DNA of 33,778 nt, taken from CAZAQB01 sp964487155. GTDB lineage: Bacteria; Pseudomonadota; Gammaproteobacteria; Nitrococcales; Nitrococcaceae. The translations under genes were made by a program, and so were the position numbers. The first letter of the stretch is position 1. Each line of letters begins with the position of its first letter. The DNA lies in contig CAZAQB010000020.1 of assembly GCA_964487155.1 (NCBI GenBank), forward strand, positions 1 through 33,778, written 5' to 3'. The notes beneath the pieces were generated by a model. That model saw only the letters and a program-made list of their open reading frames with translations, did not search any database and had not been told where the DNA came from. This document shows, piece by piece, positions 15,018-22,625 of the stretch.

Positions 15018-15431
15018 ATGAGTGAGATCGAACGCACTCGCAATCAGGATGTGGCGCGCCGGCCGGAGTCCGGCCAGATGGCCGAGCGCGAGAGCCGCGC
15101 CAGCGCCCTGCGCCCGCCGGTGGACATCTTCGAGGATGACAACGCCATCCATGTCCAGGCGGACGTGCCGGGCGTGACCACGGAGTCGCTCAAGATCGAG
15201 GTGGACAACGACCTGCTGACCCTGGAGGGCGACATCCATCTGGACATGCCCGAGGGCCTCAGCGCCAGCTATGCGGAAATCCGCGGCTCGCGCTACCAGC
15301 GCCAGTTCCGGCTGGGCCGTGAGGTGGACTCCGAGGCCATCAAGGCGGAAGTCCGCAACGGCGTGCTGGACCTGTTGCTGCCCAAGCGCGACACCCACCG
15401 CCGGCGGCGCATCGAGGTGAGCACCGCCTGA
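15018..15431 (+). CDS. Small heat-shock protein (Hsp20), second of a pair
   Basis: A 137-residue Hsp20 chaperone. A charged N-terminal arm (MSEIERTRNQDVARRPESGQ) differs from the hydrophobic arm of its neighbour. The alpha-crystallin domain (NAIHVQADVPGVTTESLKIE, NDLLTLEGDI, YQRQFRLGREVDSEAIKAEV) ends in GVLDLLLPK, with the tail RRIEVSTA carrying an I-x-V motif. GGAGGTG six bases before the ATG defines the start. It is followed by a very strong terminator, so it closes the operon. The different arms suggest that the paralogues have divided roles. Confidence 0.94.
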   Translation: MSEIERTRNQDVARRPESGQMAERESRASALRPPVDIFEDDNAIHVQADVPGVTTESLKIEVDNDLLTLEGDIHLDMPEGLSASYAEIRGSRYQRQFRLGREVDSEAIKAEVRNGVLDLLLPKRDTHRRRRIEVSTA

Positions 15432-15445
15432 CCCACGGCCGGCGG

Positions 15446-15510
15446 CTGCGGGCGCCCTCCGGCAGGCGCTGAATTATCCAGCGCCTGCCGGAGGGCGCCC
15501 GCAGTTTTAT
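15446..15510 (+). terminator. Rho-independent terminator with 26-bp perfect stem
   Basis: A perfect 26-bp inverted repeat (15446-15471 with 15479-15504) has a 7-base AT-rich loop and is followed by TTTTATTT. It starts 15 bases after the stop of the second Hsp20 gene. The stem is unusually long and may also derive from a REP-type element. Confidence 0.92.
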
Positions 15511-15608
15511 TTGCCCCCCCTGTCAACCGCCGAGCTGCCCCCGCGTTGCAGGTCCATGAGCGATCCGTTTTCCGCTCGCCGACAACGCACTCAAGAGGAG
15601 CAGCCACC

Positions 15609-16135
15609 ATGAACACAGCAGCACATCCACCGCGCAGACTGCGGCAAGGTCTCCTGGCCCTGGACTTCGACCTGGAGGCCTCCAACCGGGTGGAGATCCT
15701 CGGCGACACCGCCACGGTGACGGTGGAGCCCTTCCTGGTCGCAAAGACGCAGCCGCAGGCCAGCGAGGAGTTCCGGCTGCGGGGTCTGCTGGGTCCCGTC
15801 GATCCGGCGGCCCAGGTGTTCGTCGTCGAGCTGCGGCCGTTCCGCCATCGCAGCGGCGCCTTCGGTTCCGCCCGGGTGCAGGTCGACGCCGGCACCGTCT
15901 TCGAGGTGGACGGCGTACCCTGGACGCCGAGGCCGGCCTCGCAGCCCTAGCAGAGCTGGACGCCGCGGCACCGGTGGTCACCCTCGGCAGTTTCGACACC
16001 GCAAGCCGACAGTACACCGCCGCCCTGGGGGACGAGCTGGCGCTGGGCGCCCGGGTCTCCCAGGTGCACGCCTCGGGGGGCTATGATCCCGGGGCCGGCC
16101 AGCTCAGCAGCCGCCACCTGCGGCTGGCCCCGTGA
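15609..16135 (+). pseudogene. DUF5666-like gene with a single-base frameshift
   Basis: The ATG at 15609 follows an AGGAG-type ribosome-binding site. The first frame reads RQGLLALDFDLEASNRVEI, FRLRGLLGPVDPAAQVFVVE and GTVFEVDGV before running into a stop at 15950. The continuation GLAALAELDAAAPVVTLGSF and onward to a stop at 16135 is in another frame. Restoring one base near 15917 joins them as VDGV-T-LDAEAGLAALAEL, the normal pattern of DUF5666-type secreted beta-domain proteins of unknown function. No signal peptide precedes the domain, so the 5' part may also be lost. It is either a pseudogene or a sequencing error in a GC-rich tract. Confidence 0.6.
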
Positions 16136-16211
16136 GCCCGGCGCGGGGGCGGTGCCCGGCGCCCGTCCCCGCGCCGCCGCTTTGAGACCTCCGGGAGCGC
16201 TGACGCGAAGC

Positions 16212-16424
16212 ATGTGCACACGGCGTGGATTCATCGGATGCATCGGCCTGGCCCTGGCCGCCCCGGCGGCCCGGGCCGCGGAGCCGCCGGCCCCCAGCCG
16301 GGAGATGCTGGAGTTCCTGGCCGACTGGCTGGAGGCCGACGCCGAGACCTACGAGCTCGCCGTCCACCACGGGCTGCGGGATGCCGAGCGAAAGGCGCGG
16401 GACGAGGACTCCGCCGATGAATAG
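16212..16424 (+). CDS. Small exported protein with Tat-like signal peptide
   Basis: A 70-residue protein. Residues 1-23 form a signal peptide with twin arginines (CTRRGFIGCIGLALAAPAAR, cut after ARA-A). The mature part is short and acidic (EMLEFLADWLEADAETYELA ... DEDSADE). The family is unnamed here. Proteins with a similar EMLEFLADW-type core are, to my recollection, neighbours of DUF3106 and ECF-sigma genes in proteobacteria. Its 3' end overlaps the next gene by 8 bases, so the two are coupled. Its role is unknown, presumably in the cell envelope. Confidence 0.65.
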   Translation: MCTRRGFIGCIGLALAAPAARAAEPPAPSREMLEFLADWLEADAETYELAVHHGLRDAERKARDEDSADE

Positions 16425-16830
16425 CCGCGTGCTGGCGCTGCTGGTGCTGCTGCTGACGGGCCTCTGGTCCGCCGCGGCGTGGGCCGTCCCCTGGGACACC
16501 CTGAGCCGCGAGCAGCAGCGCGTCCTGGAACCTTTCGCCGAGGACTGGGACCGCCTGCCGGAGAGCCGCGAGGATGTGCTGGAACGGGTAGCGGATCCCC
16601 GGGAGGCCGGGCCCCTCGGGCGGCTGGAGCAGTCCGAGGGCACCGACCGGGCGCTGCGCGCGCTGGAGACGCTGCCGCTACGCCAGCGCCAGGCGTTCCT
16701 GCTGCGCATCCGGGAGGGCCACGACGTGGTGGCCACCGCCTTCGCCATGGGCTGCTCCGAGGGCAGCGTGAAGACCCACCTGTACCGGGCGCTGGACCGG
16801 CTGCGTGACGTGCTGGGAGAGCAGACATGA
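16417..16830 (+). CDS. Chimeric protein: DUF3106 N-terminus fused to ECF sigma factor region 4
   Basis: A 137-residue reading frame made of two unrelated parts. Residues 1-23 are a signal peptide (MNSRVLALLVLLLTGLWSAA). Residues 24-45 are the start of a DUF3106 domain (WDTLSREQQRVLEPFAEDWD). From about residue 50 the sequence is the end of an ECF sigma-70 factor: a linker (RVADPREAGPLGRLEQ) and region 4 (LPLRQRQAFLLRIREGHDVV, GCSEGSVKTHLYRALDRL), the helix-turn-helix that reads the -35 element. Region 2, needed for core RNA polymerase and -10 binding, is missing, and the signal peptide would export the product. It is therefore unlikely to work as a sigma factor. It overlaps both neighbours (8 and 4 bases). 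It arose by an in-frame rearrangement or by misassembly. Confidence 0.75.
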   Translation: MNSRVLALLVLLLTGLWSAAAWAVPWDTLSREQQRVLEPFAEDWDRLPESREDVLERVADPREAGPLGRLEQSEGTDRALRALETLPLRQRQAFLLRIREGHDVVATAFAMGCSEGSVKTHLYRALDRLRDVLGEQT

Positions 16831-17195
16831 CCGATGATCCGCAGGAGCGCTGGCTGCACGGACTGCGCCGGCAGCTCGACCGCAGCACCCAGACCCTGGA
16901 CCCCGATACCCTGGCCGCCCTGCAACGGGCGCGGGCCGCGGCCCTGGCCCGGCGGCCCCGGGGCACCCCGGCGCTGCGGCCCGCCTGGGGCGGACTCGCC
17001 CTGGCGGCCAGCCTGCTGCTGGGACTGATGCTGTGGCAGCCCTGGAGCGCGCCGCCCGCCGGCCCGGCGGCCCTGGAGGACCTGGAACTGCTGGCCTCCG
17101 CAGACCGGCTGGAGCTGTTCGAAGACCTGCAGTTCTATCTCTGGCTGGAGCAGCAGTCCGAGGAACAGCCAGCCGCGCCGGGCGACCCGGTGTGA
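16827..17195 (+). CDS. DUF3619-like single-pass membrane protein
   Basis: A 122-residue protein with a cytoplasmic N-terminal half (RWLHGLRRQLDRSTQTLDPD, TLAALQRARAAALAR) that ends in one membrane helix (GLALAASLLLGLMLWQPW) and an acidic C-terminal tail (DLELLASADRLELFEDLQFY). This is the layout of DUF3619 proteins that follow ECF sigma genes in many proteobacteria and are thought of as anti-sigma-like. The start overlaps the preceding stop in an ATGA arrangement. Its natural partner, the sigma factor, survives only as a region-4 fragment upstream, so it may be an orphan. Confidence 0.7.
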   Translation: MTDDPQERWLHGLRRQLDRSTQTLDPDTLAALQRARAAALARRPRGTPALRPAWGGLALAASLLLGLMLWQPWSAPPAGPAALEDLELLASADRLELFEDLQFYLWLEQQSEEQPAAPGDPV

Positions 17196-17246
17196 ACGGC
17201 GCCCACAGCGCTCACGTCCACCCAGCAGCCAAGAGGTCGGCGCCCG

Positions 17247-17936
17247 ATGATCCCACCTGAGGAAGCCCTCGCGCGGCTGCAGCAGGGCAATCGCCGCTTC
17301 GTGGCTGGCACACCGCAGTGCAACCTGGGCCCCAGTGCGGCCCGGCGCGGCGAGTTGCTGGCCGGCCAGCAGCCGTTTGCCATCGTGCTCGGCTGCTCGG
17401 ACTCGCGGGTGCCGGCGGAGCTGGTATTCGACCAGGGCCTGGGCGAGCTGTTCGTGATAAGGGTGGCCGGCAACGTGGTGGCCCCCTCCCAGGTGGGCAG
17501 CGTGGAGTTCGCCGCCGAGTTCTTCGGCACCCGGCTGGCGGTGGTGCTGGGCCATACCCAGTGCGGCGCGGTGGCCGCCACGGTGGACTGCCTGCTGGGC
17601 CCGGAGCCGATCCCTTCGGAGAATTTCCGGGCCATCGTCGGCCGGGTGCAGCCGTCGGTGGAGCCGCTGCTATACACAGAGCTGCGCCACGACCGCGACG
17701 CGCTGATCAGTGCCGCGGTGCGGGCCAACGTGCGCGCCTCGGCGAACCACCTGCGCCACGGCTCCCCCGTCCTTGAGGGCCTGATCCGCTCCGGCCAGCT
17801 GCAGGTGGTGGGTGCGGAGTATTCCCTGGAGACGGGCCGGGTGCACTTCTTCGACGGCGTGCCGGCACCCGCCGCGGGTACCTCGCCGGGCCGGGCCTCC
17901 AGAACCGGCCGGGTGAGCCCGACGCAGGCCGGATAA
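17247..17936 (+). CDS. Beta-class carbonic anhydrase
   Basis: A 229-residue enzyme interconverting CO2 and bicarbonate. The zinc ligands and catalytic dyad of the beta class are present: C50 and D52-R54 in GCSDSRVPAE, then H103 and C106 in HTQCGAV. The flanking RVAGNVV and GSVEFAAEFF segments are typical. There is no signal peptide, so it is cytoplasmic. This fits carbon supply in an autotroph. The stop codon lies inside a REP palindrome (17928-17958), so the last residues of the protein (TQAG) have been shaped by the insertion. The ATG at 17247 follows AAGAGGT about 12 bases upstream. Confidence 0.93.
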   Translation: MIPPEEALARLQQGNRRFVAGTPQCNLGPSAARRGELLAGQQPFAIVLGCSDSRVPAELVFDQGLGELFVIRVAGNVVAPSQVGSVEFAAEFFGTRLAVVLGHTQCGAVAATVDCLLGPEPIPSENFRAIVGRVQPSVEPLLYTELRHDRDALISAAVRANVRASANHLRHGSPVLEGLIRSGQLQVVGAEYSLETGRVHFFDGVPAPAAGTSPGRASRTGRVSPTQAG

Positions 17937-17994
17937 AGCGCACAGTGCTGAATCCGGCAACCGGACATGCCGGATGCGCTGCGCTTATCCGGGC
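17928..17994. repeat. Pair of inverted REP elements (BIME-like), family C
   Basis: Two GCCGGAT...ATCCGGC palindromes lie close together in opposite orientation, 17928-17958 and 17969-17994. They are of the same type as the one at 11809. The first contains the TAA stop of the carbonic anhydrase gene. Such pairs often stabilise or end the upstream transcript. Confidence 0.75.
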
Positions 17995-18131
17995 TGCGCG
18001 CCTACGGGCAGCCGCCGCCTCGCCATCCAAGGGGAGCGAGGCCTCCCCGGCCGACACGGCGCGGCATACTATCGACATTGATCGTGCTGACACCCTCCGA
18101 ACCGTCCAACGCATCGTGATGGGAGCCCCTC

Positions 18132-18728
18132 ATGCCCGGCCATCTCCGCTCCGCCGCCCTGCTCGCCCTGCTGCTGCTGGCACTGCCCGCCTGGGCATAC
18201 CACGCTGAGAGCGAGCCCAGCGACGGCACCGTGCGCAGCTTCCGCAGCGTGGAGCCGCCCCGGCCGGTGCCCGGCTCCGTGCAGTTCAGCAACGCCCAGG
18301 GCGAGCGCCTGCGGCTGGCGGACTTCCAGGGCAAGGTGGTGCTGCTGAACCTGTGGGCCACCTGGTGCCCGCCGTGCGTGCGCGAGCTGCCGGCCCTGGA
18401 CCGGCTCCAGGAGCGCCTGGGAGGGGAGGATTTCCAGGTGGTGGCGCTGTCCCTGGATCAGGGCGGCGCCCCCCAGGCACGGCCCTTCTTCGAGCGCCTG
18501 GAGATCGATGAGCTCACCCTTTACCTGGATCCCCAGTCGCGGGTGGGGCATTACTTCCCGATCGACGTGCTGCCGGCCAACTTCATCATCGACGGCCAGG
18601 GGCGGGTGAGCCATTACCTGCGCAGCTACGTCGACTGGGACGCCCCGGAGGTGGACGCCCTGTTCACCGACCTCATGCAGAACGGCCGCTCGGACATCCC
18701 TGGCAGCTCGCCCGCCCTCGACAACTGA
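18132..18728 (+). CDS. TlpA/ResA-like thiol-disulfide oxidoreductase
   Basis: A 198-residue exported thioredoxin-fold protein. A signal peptide (MPGHLRSAALLALLLLALPA, cut near WAYHA) is followed by a linker, then FSNAQGERLRLADFQGKVVL, the active site WATWCPPCVREL with C79 and C82, VVALSLDQGG, and the cis-proline loop DVLPANFIIDGQGR. It is a periplasmic reductant, probably for cytochrome c maturation or other periplasmic thiols; the exact client is not shown. GGAG lies upstream of the ATG. No operon partner is seen. A GC-rich palindrome follows the stop. Confidence 0.9.
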   Translation: MPGHLRSAALLALLLLALPAWAYHAESEPSDGTVRSFRSVEPPRPVPGSVQFSNAQGERLRLADFQGKVVLLNLWATWCPPCVRELPALDRLQERLGGEDFQVVALSLDQGGAPQARPFFERLEIDELTLYLDPQSRVGHYFPIDVLPANFIIDGQGRVSHYLRSYVDWDAPEVDALFTDLMQNGRSDIPGSSPALDN

Positions 18729-18741
18729 TCCCACCCGCGCG

Positions 18742-18757
18742 CCCCCCGATCGGGGGG
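18742..18757. terminator. GC palindrome, possible terminator
   Basis: CCCCCCG-AT-CGGGGGG lies 14 bases after the tlpA-like stop, inside a wider GCGC-rich inverted repeat. The following T tract is weak (TCTTTCC), so termination is uncertain. Confidence 0.35.
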
Positions 18758-18997
18758 ATGGGCGCGGCGCCGGGTCTTTCCAATTGTGATTCATTCGAGA
18801 GTGGACCGGGTTGCCGCCCGGCAGAATCCCCGCCCAGAACCACAGCTTCCCCGGGTCCGGGCCGACTGCGAGTGATCGCGTCGGGACCGCACTGACACTA
18901 CAGGGACTATGTCTGCAAACTTGCCAGCCCATGTGTCTGATCGGCGACGTATATCGGCGCCCACGGTGCCGGCCGCCCCGCGCGGTCCGCACAGTCG

Positions 18998-21133
18998 ATG
19001 AGATCCCGGGTCCCACGCACGGCGGCCGCACCAGGCGGGCCGCACGCAGAGCTCTCCGCGCCGCCCAAGGAGGCCCTGGGAGACATCTACCGCAGCCTGT
19101 TCGAGGCCGCTGGCGATGGTGTCCTGGTCATTGACGATCAAGGGCGGGCGGTGGACTGCAACCCCTACCTGCTGGAGCAGCTTCGCACCAGCCGCGAGCA
19201 GATCCTCGGGAGCTCGCCGTGCGGCTTCTCGCCCGACTATCAACCGGACGGCCGCCGCTCCGAGCAAGCGGCGACCGAAGTTCTCGCCCGGACGGCGGCC
19301 GGTGAGCGGGTCAGCCTCGACTGGCTGGGCCTGAGGGGCGACGGAACTCCCATCAACCTGGAAGTCACCGTGACCCGGATAGAGTGGGACGGCCGCGCCT
19401 GGTTCGTCGCACTGCACCGGGACGTGACCGAACGCCACCGTATCGCCGAGGCACTGCGGCTGTCGGAGGAGAAATTCTCCAAGCTCTACGATGTGAGCCC
19501 GGATCCCATGATCCTCTCGGAGATCGAGACCGGGCGGATTTTCGACATCAACCCCGCCTTCAGCGAAGTGTTCGGCTATCGACGCGAGGCGGTAGTGGGC
19601 CGCACCACCGTGGAGGTGGGCCTGTGGGCTCGTCGGGAGGACCGCGAAGCAACTGTCGCGGCCATGCAGCGCCACGGCCAGCTGCGCAACCACGAGGTGG
19701 TGTTCCGCACCGCGGACGGAGGTCTGCGCACCGTGCTCGGCTCGTCGGCACGGGTGGTTATCGAGGGGCTTTCCTGCTGGATCGTCCAGTTCCGGGACAT
19801 CACTGAACAGAAGGCCCAGCAGCAGGCCCTGGAGCACATGGCCCTGCACGACAGCCTCACCGGCCTGCCCAACCGCCAGCAGCTCAAGGCCCACCTGGAC
19901 GTCGCCGTCACGCGCCTGCAAGCCCATGGCACCGGCTTCGCGCTGATGCTGCTGGACCTGGACGGCTTCAAGGAGATCAACGACACCCTGGGCCACCACG
20001 TGGGCGACCAGCTGCTCAGGGAGCTGGCGCCCCGGCTCGAGGCCGAGGCGGCCCGGCGCGGCGGCCTGGTGGCGCGGCTGGGGGGCGATGAGTTCGCCCT
20101 GCTCTGGCCCGGCCCGCTGGATGCCGCGGCAGCCGAGGAGCGCGCCGGCGAAGTGCTGAGCGCGGTGCGCGAGCCGTTCCGGGTCCGCGACCTGCAGCTC
20201 AATCTCACTGGCAGCCTGGGCATCGCCCTGGCGCCGCGGGACGGACGCGACGGCGCCGCCCTGCTGCGCTGCGCGGACGTTGCCATGTACGTGGCCAAGC
20301 GGGGCATGCTGGACTTCAGCCATTACGCGCCCGAGATCGACGCCAACTCGCCCCTGCGCCTCACCATCCTGTCGGATATCGGCAAGGCCATTTCCGCCGG
20401 CCAGCTCCGCCTGCTGTTCCAGCCCAAGGTGCGGCTGTGGGACGGCAGCCTGGCCGGCTGGGAGGCCCTGGTGCGCTGGGAGCACCCGGTGCACGGCCTG
20501 CTGCCGCCCGGAGTGTTCGTGCCGGTGGTGGAGATGAGCGAGCTGGTTCAGCAGCTCACCGACTGGGTGATCGAGGACGCCCTGCGGGCCCTGTCCAGCA
20601 GCTTCGCGGCCGGACCCCGGACCACGGTGGCGGTGAACCTGTCGGCCCGTAACCTGGTGAACGAGAAGCTTCCAGGCCGCGTGGCGGAGCTGTTGCGCCG
20701 CTACGCCGTGGCGCCCGGCCGGCTGGAACTTGAGGTCACCGAGACCGCCGTGATGGCGGATCCCCAGCGGGCCTACCGGGTGCTGCGCCGGCTGTCCGCA
20801 CTGGGAGTGCGGCTCGCCATCGACGACTTCGGCACCGGCTACTCGTCGCTGCTGACCCTGCGCCAGATGCCGCGGGTGCAGGCCCTGAAGGTCGACCAGG
20901 CGTTTGTGCAGCGGATCACCCGGGACAGCTTCGACGTCACTCTGGTGCGGACCATGGTGGACCTGGCCCAGAAGCTGGGCATGGAGGCGGTCGCCGAAGG
21001 CGTGGAACGGGCCGACACCCTGAAAGCGCTGCAGGCCATCGGCTGCGACCTGGCCCAGGGCTACTACCTGGCCCGGCCCCTGGCAGAGGCCGCGGCCGCC
21101 GCCTGGACCCCGCCGCGGCTCGCCACTGTCTGA
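18998..21133 (+). CDS. PAS-PAS-GGDEF-EAL cyclic-di-GMP enzyme
   Basis: A 711-residue soluble signalling protein. It has two PAS sensor domains (about 30-155 and 165-275, each ending in a DVTER/DITEQ-type PAC motif), a GGDEF domain (GLPNRQQLKAHLD; intact GGDEF at 362-366) and an EAL domain (E489 in WEALVRWEHP; NLSARN; ELEVTETAV; IDDFGTGYSSL; LKVDQAFV; AVAEGVER). All residues needed for diguanylate cyclase and phosphodiesterase activity are visible, so it could make or break c-di-GMP. The RxxD inhibitory site before GGDEF is absent. No membrane segment is seen, so the signal is likely intracellular (redox, oxygen or a small ligand). The start at 18998 is the first in frame, and its ribosome-binding site is weak. 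Confidence 0.93.
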   Translation: MRSRVPRTAAAPGGPHAELSAPPKEALGDIYRSLFEAAGDGVLVIDDQGRAVDCNPYLLEQLRTSREQILGSSPCGFSPDYQPDGRRSEQAATEVLARTAAGERVSLDWLGLRGDGTPINLEVTVTRIEWDGRAWFVALHRDVTERHRIAEALRLSEEKFSKLYDVSPDPMILSEIETGRIFDINPAFSEVFGYRREAVVGRTTVEVGLWARREDREATVAAMQRHGQLRNHEVVFRTADGGLRTVLGSSARVVIEGLSCWIVQFRDITEQKAQQQALEHMALHDSLTGLPNRQQLKAHLDVAVTRLQAHGTGFALMLLDLDGFKEINDTLGHHVGDQLLRELAPRLEAEAARRGGLVARLGGDEFALLWPGPLDAAAAEERAGEVLSAVREPFRVRDLQLNLTGSLGIALAPRDGRDGAALLRCADVAMYVAKRGMLDFSHYAPEIDANSPLRLTILSDIGKAISAGQLRLLFQPKVRLWDGSLAGWEALVRWEHPVHGLLPPGVFVPVVEMSELVQQLTDWVIEDALRALSSSFAAGPRTTVAVNLSARNLVNEKLPGRVAELLRRYAVAPGRLELEVTETAVMADPQRAYRVLRRLSALGVRLAIDDFGTGYSSLLTLRQMPRVQALKVDQAFVQRITRDSFDVTLVRTMVDLAQKLGMEAVAEGVERADTLKALQAIGCDLAQGYYLARPLAEAAAAAWTPPRLATV

Positions 21134-21180
21134 ACGCTGCGCTGGGCTGCACCCGGGCCTCCGCCACTGTGGGCGAAGGT

Positions 21181-21266
21181 GTCGGCTGCCAGGAGCAGCC
21201 GACCTACGGCTGCGCGCGGGCCACTGCCGCTGCCGGCGAAGAAGTCGGCTGCCAGGAGCAGCCGAC
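21181..21266. repeat. Tandem REP-like palindromes, family A, copies 2 and 3
   Basis: Two identical hairpins, GTCGGCTGC-CAGGA-GCAGCCGAC (21181-21203 and 21244-21266), are spaced 63 bases start to start in the same orientation and followed by CTACGGCT. A third relative is at 10673. They lie between the stop of the GGDEF-EAL gene and the antiporter gene. Confidence 0.85.
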
Positions 21267-21408
21267 CTACGGCTCGGCCTCGGCGGCCGGGATCCGCCTG
21301 AGCCGACCCGTTACCAACTCACCCACGGCGGTGCTACCGATCTGGAGCCATTCCGCGGAGCATGCGCGGTACCATCGCCGGGCTCCCGGATGCCGCGAAG
21401 GTCCGCTC

Positions 21409-22434
21409 GTGCCCGATTCCCTGCCCCTGGCTCTTGCCCTGTTCGCCGCGGCCGCCGCCGTGATCACGGCCGGCGGCGTGCGTCTTTCCCGCCTGGCCGA
21501 CCAACTGGCCGACAAGACCGGCTGGGGGGAGGCACTGCTGGGCGGGTTGTTCCTGGCCGGGGTGACCTCCCTGCCGGACTTCGCCGCGTCGGTATCCGCC
21601 GCCGCCGACGGCTACCCGACCCTGGCGCTCGGCAACATCCTCGGCAGCATGGCGGTGAATTTCGTCTTCCTGGCGGTCGGCGACGCCATCTACCGCAAGG
21701 CCAACCTGGAGCACGCCGCCGCCTCCTCCGGCAACCTGATGCAGGCCTCACTGCTGGTGGTGCTGCTGTCGCTGCCGGCACTTGCCATGAGCACGCCGGA
21801 GCTGTCCTGGCTCGGGGTGCACCCGGTCACCCCGGTGCTGCTGCTCGCCTACCTGGCCGGCTACCGGCTGGTGCGGCGGGATTTCGCGGCCCCCATGTGG
21901 TCCCCGCGGCGCACCGCCCATACCGTGGAAGACAAACCCGACCGCAAGCGCGGCGGCCGGGAGAGCCTGACCCGGCTGTGGAGCACTTTTGCGGCGCTTG
22001 CGGCGGTCACCGCGCTGGCGGGCTGGGCACTGATGAGCGCGGCGGAGGTGGTGGTGGACCGCACCGGGTTGTCCCAGTCGTTGATGGGCACCCTGTTCAC
22101 GGCCGTGTTCACCTCGCTGCCGGAACTGGTCACCACCGTGGCCGCCATCCGTTACGGGGCGCTCACCCTGGCGGTCGGCAACATCCTCGGCACCAACTGC
22201 CTCAACGTGCTGGTGATCGGCGTGGCTGACGTGGCTTATCGGGACGGCTCGCTGTACCACGCCGTGACCCCGACCCAGTTGTTCTGGCTGATAGTCACCG
22301 TGCTGCTCACCGGCATCCTGCTGCTCGGCTTCCTGCGCCGCGAGCGCTACGGCATCGCCCGCATGGGCTTCGAGAGCTTCCTGGTGGCGGTGGTGTACCT
22401 GGGGGCCGTGGCGGCCCTGCCCTGGCTGGATTAG
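21409..22434 (+). CDS. Sodium/calcium exchanger family (CaCA) cation antiporter
   Basis: A 341-residue membrane protein with two inverted halves of about five helices, joined by a charged cytoplasmic loop (HTVEDKPDRKRGGRES). Each half has the alpha-repeat: GGLFLAGVTSLPDFAAS with T53-D57, then GNILGSMAVNFVFL; and TLFTAVFTSLPELVTTVAAI with T235-E239, then GNILGTNCLNVLVI. It exchanges Ca2+ or a similar cation for Na+ or H+. The first repeat has aspartate where glutamate is usual in TSLPE. The frame is open upstream through the REP pair, but those residues are repeat-encoded. A GTG at 21409 with GAAGG about eight bases ahead is chosen. The start is not certain. Confidence 0.85.
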   Translation: MPDSLPLALALFAAAAAVITAGGVRLSRLADQLADKTGWGEALLGGLFLAGVTSLPDFAASVSAAADGYPTLALGNILGSMAVNFVFLAVGDAIYRKANLEHAAASSGNLMQASLLVVLLSLPALAMSTPELSWLGVHPVTPVLLLAYLAGYRLVRRDFAAPMWSPRRTAHTVEDKPDRKRGGRESLTRLWSTFAALAAVTALAGWALMSAAEVVVDRTGLSQSLMGTLFTAVFTSLPELVTTVAAIRYGALTLAVGNILGTNCLNVLVIGVADVAYRDGSLYHAVTPTQLFWLIVTVLLTGILLLGFLRRERYGIARMGFESFLVAVVYLGAVAALPWLD

Positions 22435-22505
22435 GGAAACACCGGGGAAAAGCCGTCCTGGCCTTGTTCTGTGCCGAGCGCGCGGCACAATCGGCGAAGG
22501 TTGTC

Positions 22506-22530
22506 CCCCACGTTTCTTCGCAACGTGGGG
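22506..22530. repeat. REP-like palindrome, family B, copy 2
   Basis: CCCCACGTT-TCTTCGC-AACGTGGGG, a 9-bp perfect stem, lies between the convergent antiporter and nasS genes. It matches the palindrome at 10944 including its centre. It may act as a bidirectional transcript end. Confidence 0.7.
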
Positions 22531-22625
22531 CTACGGCGGTGTCAGCAGCGCGGTACGGGAGACCGCCCGTGGGAGCCCCGCACCGGCGCGATTGCCCATA
22601 CACGCCAGCCGAGCGGTGACGCGCC

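Noticed and set aside
14184..15398. Minus-strand frame opposite the hsp20 pair
   Set aside because: Shadow of the two Hsp20 genes. The plus strand has promoter, ribosome-binding sites and terminator.
21169..21408. Upstream extension of the antiporter through the REP pair
   Set aside because: The frame is open, but the residues are encoded by the repeats and differ from the family. The GTG at 21409 has a ribosome-binding site and starts the first membrane helix.
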